DNA of 64,000 nucleotides from Prolixibacteraceae bacterium JC049 (GCA_023369685.1 SACZ01000001.1:868381-932380), one strand, 5' to 3'; counted from the stretch's first letter, positions 11,424-20,486 are shown. Program-made: numbers and translations. Notes: generated by a model from the letters alone, not told the origin.

Positions 11424-12221
11424 ATGGTAAATAGTTACTTAGAATCTGCTTTAATTGCGGCTTTCAAGGCCGGAGAAGCCATTATGGAGGTATATCATTC
11501 ATACGGAATGAAGGTAGATTATAAAGAAGACGATTCCCCAGTTACCATCGCAGATAAGAACGCCAGTGGAATAATAGTAAATGAATTAAGCCGATTTGGA
11601 ATTCCAATAATTAGTGAGGAAGAAGAGATTGCCGATTATGATGTGCGCAGAGGATGGGCTTCGTGTTGGATGGTAGATCCGTTGGATGGAACGAAGGAAT
11701 TTATCCGAAGAGAGAAAGACTTTACTGTGAATATTGCGCTGATTCGCCAGAAAGAGCCTGTTTTAGGAATTATTTATGCTCCTGTAACTCGTAAAATGTA
11801 TTTTGGCGGAGTTGGTTTAGGTGCATTTAGAATGGACGTAGAGAAAATGTCCGACCTGAAAAGATGGCAAGATGCTACTCGTTTGCCCGACTTTAACTCT
11901 GGTAGAAAATATGGTATTGTGGGAAGTAAGTCGCATATGAATTCTGAAACCGAAGAGGCAATAGAAGCCATTTATCGGGAAAGAGGGCGAGACAATTGCG
12001 AGAAGATAATCGTCGGCAGTTCTTTGAAATTCTGCATTATGGCTGAAGGTAAAGCCAGTTTGTATCCGCGTTATAGCAACATAATGGAGTGGGATATTGC
12101 TGCAGGTCATGCTATTGCTGTTGCTTCTGGGTGCGAAATGACCGAGATGGACGGTACTACTCCTGTATTATATAATAAGCGAGACTTACATGCTCCGTTC
12201 TTTATTGTAAAACGAAAATAA
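11424..12221 (+). CDS. cysQ: 3'(2'),5'-bisphosphate nucleotidase CysQ
   Basis: Cytoplasmic metal-dependent phosphatase of the inositol monophosphatase superfamily, removing the 3'-phosphate of PAP (and PAPS) made during sulfate assimilation. The lithium-sensitive family motifs are present: SPVTIADKNAS, the EEEE stretch at about 65-68, WMVDPLDGTKEFI with Asp85 and Asp88, and the C-terminal WDIAAGHAIA. Length 265 residues is typical of CysQ. No sulfate-assimilation gene is adjacent in this window. Start at 11424 is the first ATG after a 90-base AT-rich leader. The 3' end meets the phoR operon head-on with a shared terminator immediately after the stop. Confidence 0.93.
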   Translation: MVNSYLESALIAAFKAGEAIMEVYHSYGMKVDYKEDDSPVTIADKNASGIIVNELSRFGIPIISEEEEIADYDVRRGWASCWMVDPLDGTKEFIRREKDFTVNIALIRQKEPVLGIIYAPVTRKMYFGGVGLGAFRMDVEKMSDLKRWQDATRLPDFNSGRKYGIVGSKSHMNSETEEAIEAIYRERGRDNCEKIIVGSSLKFCIMAEGKASLYPRYSNIMEWDIAAGHAIAVASGCEMTEMDGTTPVLYNKRDLHAPFFIVKRK

Positions 12222-12224
12222 AAA

Positions 12225-12246
12225 AAGGCGGAGATTACCCCGCCTT
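12225..12246 (-). terminator. Terminator of the pho operon, shared with cysQ
   Basis: AAGGCGG/CCGCCTT (12225-12231 with 12240-12246). In minus-strand RNA the stem runs into a U tract (T7ATTTT), five bases after the phoR stop. On the plus strand it sits directly behind the cysQ stop but has a weak T tail. Confidence 0.85.
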
Positions 12247-12250
12247 CTTG

Positions 12251-14026
12251 TTATTCTTCCCATTTTGGAAGGTTGAATAGAAATTCAACTCCTCCGGTAT
12301 CGTTATTTCGGACTGAAATTTTTCCTTTTAGTAGTTGAACAGCATTTTTAACAATTGCTAGTCCAAGACCTGTGCCTCCATGTTTTCTCGATCTTCCAGA
12401 ATCGATGCGATAGAAGCGCTCGAAGATGCGTGCTAGATGCTCTTCTGGAATACCAACACCGTTGTCGGCAACAGAGAAGTAGTAATAGTTTTCGTCCTGG
12501 TGATAGCAGTTGACTGTTAAAGTAATCTCTTCTCCGGCATAATTAATCGCATTCTCCATTAAATTTTGGAAAACCGAGAATAACAGAGATTGATTTCCTT
12601 TCAGTCGGATATCTTCAGAAATAGAAGTTTTTACGGTCATCTTCTTTTGCTCAAATCCTTCACGAAGGTTGTCAATAACCTCGTTGATTAAGTGACGTGC
12701 AGAAATCTGTTCAATAGAGAAATGCTCACCTGCTTCTTCAATCTTATTCAGAACAACAATGTCATTGATCAGATCTGTCAGTCGGTTAGATTGATGATAG
12801 GCTTTCTCAATGAAATAGTTTTGCTTTTCTGCTTCAATATCCGGATTGTTTAGAATGGTTTCCAGGTATCCTTTTACCGATGCAACAGGCGTTTTAAGCT
12901 CATGTGCAATGTTGGAAGTCATCTGTTGTTTGATGATTCTTCGTTTTTCCAGGCGAGTGATATCATTAATCAATATCTCGAAACTCTTATCCTGGAATAT
13001 GATACACTGAACCCGGTAGTAACTTCCGTTCTTCTCAATAGTATATTCGTGTTTTGGCAGATCGTTGGCATTTAGCTCTTTGTTGCTTTTTAGTGCCTTT
13101 TTTACAAAACGATTCACTTCATCGAAAGCATCGTTGTTGAAAATATTTTCAGGCTGAATAGACGAGTGATCAGAAATTAGATTGATGTATTGAATGAAGT
13201 GATTGTTGTTGAGAATTGCTTTTTTATCTGAAGAGAAAAAGGCCACACCCTCATTCAAAACAAAAAGGTGGTTGAATAACTTTTCCTTTTCGTTCTCAAT
13301 TTCATCTTTTGTTTTCTGTATACGCTTGTACATGCTTACAACCTGTTCGCTAATAACTCCTAACTCATTTCTTGGGAACTCAGGAGCATTGTCAATGCGT
13401 TCTCCTCGGCGCAGGCGTACCGCAAAATCTTTCAGCTTGGTAATACTATCACTAAGCCTGTTGGTAACGAAACCTAGAACAACCCATGTAATGATGAAGA
13501 TAGCAGCAATGAAAAGAAGAAAAAGTCTTTCTGCCTTTAAGAATTGCTGAATATTTACATCGTAAACCAGTGCTGCACGGACAAAGAAATTGTTGTAGTT
13601 CTTAGCGTAGTAGTAAAAATCCTGTCCAGTTGTAGCCGATCGTCTGATGTTAGCTCCAGTTTCAGAATAGAGTGCCTTTTGAACTTCTGGTCGCTGGAAA
13701 TGGTTTTCCATCGATTTTACATCGTTTACAAAGTTGTCGAAAAGCACAACTCCTCTGGTCGATATAACGGTTACTCTGGTTTCAGTACGAGGAATTATTT
13801 GCATTAAAGAATCTAAAAGCACGTAGTCGTTGGCACTCTTTAATCCTTTTTGCTGAATATACTTGCTCACAAGGTCGGTGGTATTGTTGAGCGTATTTTC
13901 CAGTTGGGCAATACGGTATTGCTTCTCACGATTGTATTGAAAAGTAACAACTACTGCAGTAAATGATAAAAATATTGCAAAATAGTAAAGGAATAACCTT
14001 CTTCTATAACTGTATTTTGTTAGCAT
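12251..14026 (-). CDS. phoR: PhoR-type phosphate sensor histidine kinase
   Basis: Membrane sensor kinase of 591 residues that phosphorylates PhoB when phosphate is low. Order: transmembrane helix (about 10-28), periplasmic sensor region to about 160, second helix (FLLFIAAIFIITWVVLGFV), HAMP linker, PAS-like region (LNEGVAFFSSDKKAIL), HisKA dimerisation domain with phospho-acceptor His375 (SNIAHELKTPVASVKG), and the HATPase with N box (NLMENAINYA), G1 (DNGVGIP) and G2 (GGTGLGLAIVK). The large periplasmic loop is unlike the short one of E. coli PhoR but is common in this phylum. It is the last gene of the operon, 17 bases behind phoB. Confidence 0.93.
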   Translation of the reverse strand: MLTKYSYRRRLFLYYFAIFLSFTAVVVTFQYNREKQYRIAQLENTLNNTTDLVSKYIQQKGLKSANDYVLLDSLMQIIPRTETRVTVISTRGVVLFDNFVNDVKSMENHFQRPEVQKALYSETGANIRRSATTGQDFYYYAKNYNNFFVRAALVYDVNIQQFLKAERLFLLFIAAIFIITWVVLGFVTNRLSDSITKLKDFAVRLRRGERIDNAPEFPRNELGVISEQVVSMYKRIQKTKDEIENEKEKLFNHLFVLNEGVAFFSSDKKAILNNNHFIQYINLISDHSSIQPENIFNNDAFDEVNRFVKKALKSNKELNANDLPKHEYTIEKNGSYYRVQCIIFQDKSFEILINDITRLEKRRIIKQQMTSNIAHELKTPVASVKGYLETILNNPDIEAEKQNYFIEKAYHQSNRLTDLINDIVVLNKIEEAGEHFSIEQISARHLINEVIDNLREGFEQKKMTVKTSISEDIRLKGNQSLLFSVFQNLMENAINYAGEEITLTVNCYHQDENYYYFSVADNGVGIPEEHLARIFERFYRIDSGRSRKHGGTGLGLAIVKNAVQLLKGKISVRNNDTGGVEFLFNLPKWEE

Positions 14027-14043
14027 AGCTTATCATTTTGGGT

Positions 14044-14736
14044 TTATAGAACTTCGAAATAGTAACCATATCCAGGGCGGTTCTTCAGGCATTTACCATA
14101 TTTGCCTATTTTCTTCCGAAGTCGGGTAATATTTACATCTACAGTTCTTTCAGTAACGATTACATCGTTGCTCCAGATCTTAGATAGAATATCTTCTCTT
14201 GAGAATACTCTGGCCTGGTTTTCCAGAAACAGCTTCAATATGTCGAACTCTTTACGAGTTAAGTCAATTCGCTCGTTTACTAAAGTCAGACGCTTTTTCT
14301 CCAGATCGAGTTCCATGTCCTCTACTTCAATAATCTTAGGACTTTCCGTTTCCATTACCAAAGCACTTCTTCTGATTACCGCTTTTACCCGGGCAATTAA
14401 TTCTTTGATAGAGAATGGCTTGGCTAAATAATCATCGGCACCTAGGTTGAAGCCGGTAAGAATGTCATTTTCAGTGTCTTTGGCTGTGAGGAACATTACC
14501 GGAACTTTAATTTTAAGTTGCTTCCTGATCTTCTCTGCCAGCTTAAAACCAGACATTTTGCCCATCATTACGTCCAGTAGGAGTAGATCGAAAGTATCAA
14601 GTTCTTTTTCCAGGGCCTCTTCGGCCGAAAATGCTGTTTCTATTTCGTAACCTTCGCTTTCAAGGTTGAATTGTAGAATCTCGCATAAATCCTCTTCGTC
14701 ATCTACAATTAGTATTCTTTTTAAGTTATCAGTCAT
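14044..14736 (-). CDS. phoB: PhoB-type response regulator (OmpR/PhoB family)
   Basis: A 230-residue DNA-binding response regulator. The receiver domain has the acidic pocket (VDDEED), phospho-acceptor Asp55 (LLLLDVMM), Thr/Lys of FLTAKD; the C-terminal winged helix has FDILKLFLENQARVFSREDIL and the recognition region ERTVDVNITRLRKKIG. The usual proline after the DVMM motif is glycine here (DVMMGKMSG), a mild departure. Operon position between phoU and phoR, and the 11-bp-period repeats ahead of the operon, make phosphate control very likely. It lies 20 bases behind phoU. Confidence 0.93.
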   Translation of the reverse strand: MTDNLKRILIVDDEEDLCEILQFNLESEGYEIETAFSAEEALEKELDTFDLLLLDVMMGKMSGFKLAEKIRKQLKIKVPVMFLTAKDTENDILTGFNLGADDYLAKPFSIKELIARVKAVIRRSALVMETESPKIIEVEDMELDLEKKRLTLVNERIDLTRKEFDILKLFLENQARVFSREDILSKIWSNDVIVTERTVDVNITRLRKKIGKYGKCLKNRPGYGYYFEVL

Positions 14737-14756
14737 GGGTTAAGAGTATCAGATGA

Positions 14757-15440
14757 TTATTGTTCAATGTCTTTATGTCGAATATCTTTTCCTTCTAAGG
14801 AATAGATCGATGCTTCTGCAATGTGCGTCGCCTGATCGGCAATACGTTCGATATTATAAACAATGCTTTTCACATTGATTAAATTCATTAGAGTGGTACG
14901 AGCTTCATCAGAAAAACCACTTTTGTTGATGCTTTTCTTCATCAGCTTTTTATTCATTTCGTCTACCACATCATCGTTTTTTATGGTCCAAATGGCATAC
15001 TCTCTGTCCTCATTCAGGTACGATAGTAACGATTTTTGAACCATATTTTCGCTGGATACAAGCATGTTGAAAATCACGTCCGATAATTCGGCATAAAGCT
15101 TTTTGTCTTCAATCTTCTGGATAAATTTAACAATATTCATTATCAAATCGCCTATGCGTTCCATATTAATTACCATGCGGTAACAGGCTATAATTTTACG
15201 CAATTCAGAAGCCATAGGATGGTGAAGAACAATGGTGTTAATGATCTTGTCACTGATCTTTACTTCGAACTTATCGAGCTTATTTTCATTCTTTTCCATC
15301 TGTGCGATAAGCTGTTTGTCAATCTCAGTATCACCAGTTTGAATGATTGTCTCAAGAAGATCAAGTTGTTGCATTATGATATCGGAATACTCTTTAAAGC
15401 TTTCCAGTATGTTTTGTATGGCGTTTTCTTTTTTAAGCAT
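14757..15440 (-). CDS. phoU: Phosphate signalling protein PhoU
   Basis: All-helical protein of 227 residues with the two repeated PhoU domains (about 10-105 and 115-215), each carrying the metal-binding E/D pattern (RMVINMERIGDLIMNI and IVYNIERIADQATHIAEASIY). PhoU links the Pst transporter to PhoR and keeps the kinase off when phosphate is plentiful. It sits between pstB and phoB, 33 bases behind pstB. The C-terminal helix ends with DIRHKDIEQ. No oddity was noticed. Confidence 0.95.
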   Translation of the reverse strand: MLKKENAIQNILESFKEYSDIIMQQLDLLETIIQTGDTEIDKQLIAQMEKNENKLDKFEVKISDKIINTIVLHHPMASELRKIIACYRMVINMERIGDLIMNIVKFIQKIEDKKLYAELSDVIFNMLVSSENMVQKSLLSYLNEDREYAIWTIKNDDVVDEMNKKLMKKSINKSGFSDEARTTLMNLINVKSIVYNIERIADQATHIAEASIYSLEGKDIRHKDIEQ

Positions 15441-15473
15441 GATTTATGTATTTAAGGTATTAAGAGGCAATAA

Positions 15474-16256
15474 TTAACCAAACTTACCGGTTAGGTATTC
15501 TTCCGTTTTAGAATCACGCGGATTGGTAAACATCATTTTGGTTTTTCCGTATTCAACTAAGTCTCCCAGGTACATGAACATCGAATAATCGGAGATTCGT
15601 GCTGCCTGACTCATATTGTGTGTAACCAGAACAATGGTATATTTCTTTTTCAATTCCACCAACAAATCTTCCACACGCGATGTGGCAATTGGATCTAATG
15701 CAGAAGTGGGTTCGTCCAGCAAAATTACTTCAGGCTGAAAAGCCAGTGCACGTGCGATACACAATCGTTGCTGCTGACCACCAGAAAGGAAGGTTCCTTT
15801 TTTGAATAACGAATCTTTTACTTCGTCCCATAGTGCAACATTACGTAACGATTGCTCAACAATATTGTCACGTTCAGACTTTGAGATTCGAATGCCATTC
15901 AATTTATAACCAGCTATTACATTGTCGTAAATGCTCATGGTTGGAAATGGATTAGGGCGTTGAAATACCATCCCAATTTTACGTCTAAGCTGAATGGTAG
16001 ACATTTTCATAATGTCTTCATCGTGTAAAAAGATATTTCCTTTGGTTTCAATGCTTGGGTATAACTCATGCATACGGTTAATGGCTCTGAGTAGTGTACT
16101 TTTCCCACATCCCGAAGGCCCCATTATAGCCGTAATGGCATTTTTCTTAACCTCTACATTCACATCCTTTACAGCATATTTTGCTCCTTTGTTATAGGCA
16201 ATCGAAAGGTCTTTGATTGACAAAATTGGATCTTTTATGCGGTCGATATTTTCCAT
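15474..16256 (-). CDS. pstB: Phosphate ABC transporter ATP-binding protein PstB
   Basis: ATPase of the PstSCAB high-affinity phosphate importer, 260 residues. Walker A is GPSGCGKST, the Q loop FQRPNPFPTMSIYDN is the PstB-specific form, the signature is LSGGQQQR, Walker B VILLDEPTSALDP and the switch histidine is in LVTHNMSQAARISD. All catalytic elements are intact. The gene lies 20 bases behind pstA and 33 bases before phoU. Confidence 0.97.
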   Translation of the reverse strand: MENIDRIKDPILSIKDLSIAYNKGAKYAVKDVNVEVKKNAITAIMGPSGCGKSTLLRAINRMHELYPSIETKGNIFLHDEDIMKMSTIQLRRKIGMVFQRPNPFPTMSIYDNVIAGYKLNGIRISKSERDNIVEQSLRNVALWDEVKDSLFKKGTFLSGGQQQRLCIARALAFQPEVILLDEPTSALDPIATSRVEDLLVELKKKYTIVLVTHNMSQAARISDYSMFMYLGDLVEYGKTKMMFTNPRDSKTEEYLTGKFG

Positions 16257-16276
16257 CTATAATTGAATTATTTGCA

Positions 16277-17182
16277 TTAGATAACTTTACGTTTGGCCGA
16301 AATACGTTTCGAAATAATATTCAGAGTTAAAACAAATCCCATAAGGAATAGCGATGAACTCCAGATTAAGTCGACCATGTTGGGATCGTTGTAAAACTCC
16401 CAGATTAATAGTGGTACAGCGCTGGTGGGTGCCGAAACATCCCAATTGATTACCGGGCTTCCAAGTGTTGTTAGCATTAATGGCGCTGTTTCTCCTAAAA
16501 CACGTGATATTGAAAGCAAAATACCTGTGGATAATCCACTGAATCCGGAAGGGATAAGTACCCTTAGAATTACTTTGTAATAGGGAACACCTAAAGCCAA
16601 ACCTGCTTCTTTTAGTGTGCCGGGAATCATTTTCATAGTCTCTTCGGTTGCTCTGATAATCAGTGGAAGCATCATAATGGCTAACGCCACACTACCTGCC
16701 AAAGCCGAAAAGCCATTTGTAATATTTTTTACTACCCATAGGTAGGCGATAAGTCCAAGTACAATGGATGGAACTCCTTGTAAAATATCCGATAGGTTAC
16801 GGATTAAATTGGCATACCTTTTCTCTTGATTTTCGTATAGAAATATTCCAATAATAATTCCAATGGGGATAGCCATTAATGAGGCAAGAATTACCAGGAA
16901 TATGGTACCTGTTATACCATTGGCAATACCTCCGGGGATAATTTCACCATTGGAAATAGCTGTCATTGCTTCAAGAGTATTGGGAGCATTTTGGTAAAAG
17001 AAATCGAGGTTGATCTGGCGAATTCCTTTTACAATTAGTTTGCCTAAAATAAGAGCAATAGGCGATATGGTTAAAGCCGAAAGCACGATTACCAGAATTC
17101 GGAATGCTTTATTTTTAAGCTTTCGGGAATCGATATTGCTGGTGCTGATAGTTGGTGCTTGTATAGCCTGAGCATTCATCAT
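16277..17182 (-). CDS. pstA: Phosphate ABC transporter permease PstA
   Basis: Inner-membrane permease of 301 residues with six transmembrane segments and the cytoplasmic EAA loop (EAGLALGVPYYKVILRVLIPSGFSG) that contacts PstB. The early loop phrase GGIANGITGTIFLVI and the helix ALAIMMLPLIIRATEETMKMIP are typical of PstA. Its start overlaps the pstC stop by four bases (ATGA), a sign of translational coupling. The N-terminus has a polar extension of about 25 residues before the first helix. Confidence 0.95.
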   Translation of the reverse strand: MMNAQAIQAPTISTSNIDSRKLKNKAFRILVIVLSALTISPIALILGKLIVKGIRQINLDFFYQNAPNTLEAMTAISNGEIIPGGIANGITGTIFLVILASLMAIPIGIIIGIFLYENQEKRYANLIRNLSDILQGVPSIVLGLIAYLWVVKNITNGFSALAGSVALAIMMLPLIIRATEETMKMIPGTLKEAGLALGVPYYKVILRVLIPSGFSGLSTGILLSISRVLGETAPLMLTTLGSPVINWDVSAPTSAVPLLIWEFYNDPNMVDLIWSSSLFLMGFVLTLNIISKRISAKRKVI

Positions 17183-18030
17183 GATAGTTTCTTTATAATC
17201 AGTTTTCCAATGGCATTGACAATTCCTGTGATCAGGAATAATAGTAGGCCAATAGCAATAAGGGAACTTAGTTTTAGTCCGTCGGCCTCACCAAATTGAT
17301 TGGCAATAACACTGGCCATGGTATTTCCTACACCACTAATTCCTTTGGGAATAACATTGGCATTACCAATAAGCATCGTAACGGCCATTGTTTCGCCAAG
17401 TGCACGACCAAAAGCCAGAATGAAACTAGCTATAATACCAGATCTTGCATTGGGGAGAATTACATTGAAAATTACTTCCATGCGGGTTGCTCCAAGTGAG
17501 TAGGCTGCTTCTTTTAATTCGTTGGGAACCATTGATATTATTTCGGCACTTAGAGAGGTAGCGTAAGGGATAATCATAATGGCCAGGATAATTCCGGAAG
17601 TTAAAATCCCATATCCTTGAGCGCTCCAGCCCAGTTCAATCATTAATGGACGTAGTGTGTAAAACCCCCAAAGTCCGTAGACAATAGATGGAATACCTGC
17701 CAGAAGGTCGACCATTGAACTTAAAATTGAAGCCAATGATGAACGCTTAAAATACTCTGCAATAAACAGAGCTGTGGCAAATGCCAGAGGCAAACATATA
17801 ATGAGTGCTAAAATCGATGTGAACATCGTTCCTGTTATAAACGGAAGTGCTCCATATGCTTCTCTATCTTCGGTTGGGTTCCATTCAGTAGAGAAGATAA
17901 ATTGCAAACCAAATTCTTTAAAGGCAGGAATTGAACCTCCGATAAGAGAAAATACCATTCCTCCTGAAACGAAAAGAATTACAAGCGATGCTATAAACAG
18001 GGTATATTTGGTGATTTTATCACTTTTCAT
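17179..18030 (-). CDS. pstC: Phosphate ABC transporter permease PstC
   Basis: Second permease of the phosphate importer, 283 residues with six membrane helices. PstC phrases are AYGALPFITGTMFTSILALIICLPLAF, the AGIPSIVYGLWGFY turn, and the EAA loop EAAYSLGATRMEVIFNVILPNARSGI. The gene is separated from pstS by 161 bases holding a stable hairpin (18141-18175), so its transcript level is probably lower than that of pstS; it overlaps pstA by four bases. Confidence 0.95.
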   Translation of the reverse strand: MKSDKITKYTLFIASLVILFVSGGMVFSLIGGSIPAFKEFGLQFIFSTEWNPTEDREAYGALPFITGTMFTSILALIICLPLAFATALFIAEYFKRSSLASILSSMVDLLAGIPSIVYGLWGFYTLRPLMIELGWSAQGYGILTSGIILAIMIIPYATSLSAEIISMVPNELKEAAYSLGATRMEVIFNVILPNARSGIIASFILAFGRALGETMAVTMLIGNANVIPKGISGVGNTMASVIANQFGEADGLKLSSLIAIGLLLFLITGIVNAIGKLIIKKLS

Positions 18031-18140
18031 CTGTTTTACTTTTTAGATTTCTGAATGTCGTTCCGCAGTTCTGTAGGGATAAAGTACATTCCGAAATTTT
18101 CATAAATAGAGTTTGTTCTTAGAGATTTTTTATATGATGA

Positions 18141-18175
18141 AATGAAACAGCTGATTGGTTTTCAGCTGCTTCATT
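18141..18175 (-). promoter_or_regulatory. Intercistronic hairpin between pstS and pstC
   Basis: Arms 18141-18153 and 18163-18175 pair over 13 bp in minus-strand RNA (one G-U) around a 9-base loop, 17 bases after the pstS stop. There is no immediate U tract, so it looks like a 3'-end stabiliser or partial stop that gives more binding protein than permease rather than a full terminator. Confidence 0.55.
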
Positions 18176-18191
18176 GAGCTTTATTGCATAC

Positions 18192-19268
18192 TTATTCAGC
18201 AAGCGGCTTTCCGTTGTAGGTTACAGATTTAAGAATTGCTTTTGCCCTTTTTACTGCCTTTTCTGGAAGTGGGGCATAGTGTACTTTCGAAGCAACAGCT
18301 TGGGCGTCTGCATCAATCAACCAGTTTAAGAATTTAACTGTCTCTTTTGCTTTGGCTTCTGAACGATTATCGTATTGCTGATTTTTATAAAGAATAATCC
18401 ATGTAAAACCACTAATAGGATATGCATTTGGATCATCAGAGTTGGTTAGCATTACTCTTGTGTCGGCAGGAATTTCACCTTTAGCAGCTGCACTAATCGA
18501 TTCAATAGTTGGCTCGATATAGTTTCCAGCTTTGTTTTTAAGTTTTGCTACCGGGATTTTCTGTGCGAATGCATATTCCGATCCAACATAACCAATTGAA
18601 CCAACAGTGGATTTAATGGTTCCGGCTACACCGGGATTACCTTTGGCACCGATTCCTGTAGGCCATTTTAGCGATTTCCCTTTTCCAACTTTCATATTCC
18701 ATTGCTCGCTAATTTTGCTCATGAAATCGCTGAAAATATATGTCGTTCCACTACCGTCTGAACGATGAACAACAGTAATAGGCATATCCGGAAGTTTTAC
18801 TCCTGGGTTGTTAGCTTGTAACAGCTTGTCGTTCCATTTTGTGATTTTACCCATGAAAATGGCTTCCAATAATTTATTGGTAAGTTTTACATCAGTAACT
18901 TCTGGTAAGTTGAAAGCAATAACTACTGCTCCAAGGCATGTTGGGATATGCACAATTTCTCCTGGAAGATCGGCCATTTTTTTGTCTGAAAGAAAAGCGT
19001 CAGAAGCTCCAAAGTCAACTACTTTGTCTTTTAAACTTCTAATTCCACCTCCAGAACCGATTCCTCCGTAGGTCATTAGTATGCCTTTTTCTTTGGTGTA
19101 GTTTTTAAATACCAAATTATAGAAAGGCATTGGGAATGTTGCACCAGCAGCAGTAAGTGCACTTACTTTTTCTGCTTTTTTTGCCGTTGCTGAGGAGTTC
19201 TTCTTTTTACCTCCTTGACAACCTACAAAAAGTGCTGCTATAACCAGTAGAGTAATAATGTGTTTCAT
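18192..19268 (-). CDS. pstS: Phosphate ABC transporter substrate-binding lipoprotein PstS
   Basis: Phosphate-binding protein of 358 residues, anchored by a lipobox (LFVGCQGG, Cys17). Binding-site phrases are LTAAGATFPMPFYN, GIGSGGGIRSLKDKVVDFGASDAFLSD and VVHRSDGSGTTYIFSDF, the last containing the phosphate-binding Arg-Ser-Asp-Gly-Ser-Gly-Thr. The C-terminal NWLIDADAQAVASKVHYAPLPEKAV is usual for PstS. It lies 49 bases behind the porin gene with no hairpin between, and ahead of the pstS-pstC hairpin. Confidence 0.96.
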   Translation of the reverse strand: MKHIITLLVIAALFVGCQGGKKKNSSATAKKAEKVSALTAAGATFPMPFYNLVFKNYTKEKGILMTYGGIGSGGGIRSLKDKVVDFGASDAFLSDKKMADLPGEIVHIPTCLGAVVIAFNLPEVTDVKLTNKLLEAIFMGKITKWNDKLLQANNPGVKLPDMPITVVHRSDGSGTTYIFSDFMSKISEQWNMKVGKGKSLKWPTGIGAKGNPGVAGTIKSTVGSIGYVGSEYAFAQKIPVAKLKNKAGNYIEPTIESISAAAKGEIPADTRVMLTNSDDPNAYPISGFTWIILYKNQQYDNRSEAKAKETVKFLNWLIDADAQAVASKVHYAPLPEKAVKRAKAILKSVTYNGKPLAE

Positions 19269-19317
19269 TTTTTTGTTTTTTAGTTCTAAGTACTAAATGT
19301 TTATTTCGATAGAGTTT

Positions 19318-20292
19318 CTAAAATTTAATCTCACAGTTGAGGTAGAAACTGCTGGCAAACTTTTGATTATTTGCTTTAGAATTCCAGCCTCTATAGTTGG
19401 GAGCCACTTTAATTCCTCTTATCGGGCTAAATTCAAATCCAGCAAGAATAAGTTGCCCATCTCTACCAACGTTCCATCCTTCTGTAGCATTTTCTACTTT
19501 CTCAGAAGTAAGGTTGTCGAAGCGAGCAAAGAGTTTTACTTTTTCCAATCTTAAAGTGGAGTAGAACGATACTCCAGAGAAGTCATGACCTTCTCTCATT
19601 CTGTTGTTTTGTTGTAAATTGTATTCTGCTCCGATAGAGAAGTTATTAACTTGATAACCTACAAAAGCAGTGTAAGAGGTTTGGGTAGCATCATCTTTCA
19701 TGAAATCGGTATATCCACGAAGAGTTAATCCTTTCACTGGAGTGAATGTTGCACCGATACCTGTTCTTAGAATACTGTCCCCTTCAATTTTCTTGTAGCC
19801 TTCTCCGTTGGCAATAATAATGTCTGCACTAAAGGATTTAGAAAACTGATAGGTTGCTGCAATTCCTAAGTCGGCACTTGAGTTAAATTTGTATGCATCT
19901 TGAAAAGACTTTTCGATGTAACGGTATCCCCAAAATTTTTCTTGAACCTTAAATTGCTTAGTTGAAATCATACCAAACTCAAGTTTGAAACCATCTTTTT
20001 GGTATTTGGCGTAGGCGTTCTTGATGTATGCAGCCATTTCGTGTTTTCCAACACCAGGGTTTCCAATGTCGAAATTGGCTTTAGCTGACCAGTTGGGACT
20101 AAATTTATATTCGTATCCCAAATAAGCGCGTTTCAGCTCAAAAGCAGATGCATTTTCTCCATCGGAAAACGTAGAATGGAAGTTTCCGAATAGTTTGGCA
20201 AACGGTTTGCCTGATGGTTGAAAATTGTCTTGAGCAGTTGTTGTCATAATCGTTGCAACTAATAAAATGGTTGCTAAGCACAGTTTTTTCAT
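19318..20292 (-). CDS. Porin, OprO/OprP-like, phosphate-regulated
   Basis: Outer-membrane beta-barrel of 324 residues with a signal peptide (cleavage after TTTA, before QDNF). It has alternating short strands throughout, the start KPFAKLFGNFHSTFS, the internal LKRAYLGYEYKFSPNWSAKANFDIG and an aromatic-ended last strand (SFYLNCEIKF). The family is the phosphate-selective OprO/P porins, though selectivity cannot be read from sequence. It is the first gene of the pst-pho operon and starts 75 bases after the Pho box, so it most likely feeds phosphate to PstS. Confidence 0.85.
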   Translation of the reverse strand: MKKLCLATILLVATIMTTTAQDNFQPSGKPFAKLFGNFHSTFSDGENASAFELKRAYLGYEYKFSPNWSAKANFDIGNPGVGKHEMAAYIKNAYAKYQKDGFKLEFGMISTKQFKVQEKFWGYRYIEKSFQDAYKFNSSADLGIAATYQFSKSFSADIIIANGEGYKKIEGDSILRTGIGATFTPVKGLTLRGYTDFMKDDATQTSYTAFVGYQVNNFSIGAEYNLQQNNRMREGHDFSGVSFYSTLRLEKVKLFARFDNLTSEKVENATEGWNVGRDGQLILAGFEFSPIRGIKVAPNYRGWNSKANNQKFASSFYLNCEIKF

Positions 20293-20350
20293 TACTTGTT
20301 TCCGTTATTTGTCAGTAGATTGATTCGATTTTTCCTAAAATTCACCACTG

Positions 20351-20407
20351 CAAAAATGGAGTAGGAGTGTTACAGGGCTGTTAAGGCGATGTTACAAAGT
20401 GGTTACA
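20351..20407 (-). promoter_or_regulatory. Pho box and promoter of the porin-pst-pho operon
   Basis: Four heptamers start at 20368, 20379, 20390 and 20401, exactly 11 bases apart: TGTTACA, TGTTAAG, TGTTACA, GGTTACA as read on the plus strand (TGTAACA on the coding strand). This is the geometry of PhoB sites, 7-bp direct repeats with 4-bp spacers. On the coding strand CATTTTTG (20351-20358), a 7 of 8 match to TAnnTTTG, follows 9 bases after the last repeat and fits the -7 element. PhoB encoded in the operon would activate from here. Confidence 0.75.
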
Positions 20408-20455
20408 TTGTGTAAGTCTCGGTATTTCTGTGTTTTAATGGAGTTGTTTTCGGTT

Positions 20456-20486
20456 TGTAACAGCGTTTTTTATTAATGATGTTACA
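20456..20486. repeat. Inverted pair of Pho-like heptamers
   Basis: TGTAACA (20456-20462) and TGTTACA (20480-20486) are exact inverted copies of the heptamer in the nearby Pho box, 17 bases apart. They may be extra PhoB contacts or chance; the 24-base start spacing does not fit the 11-base period exactly. Confidence 0.3.
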
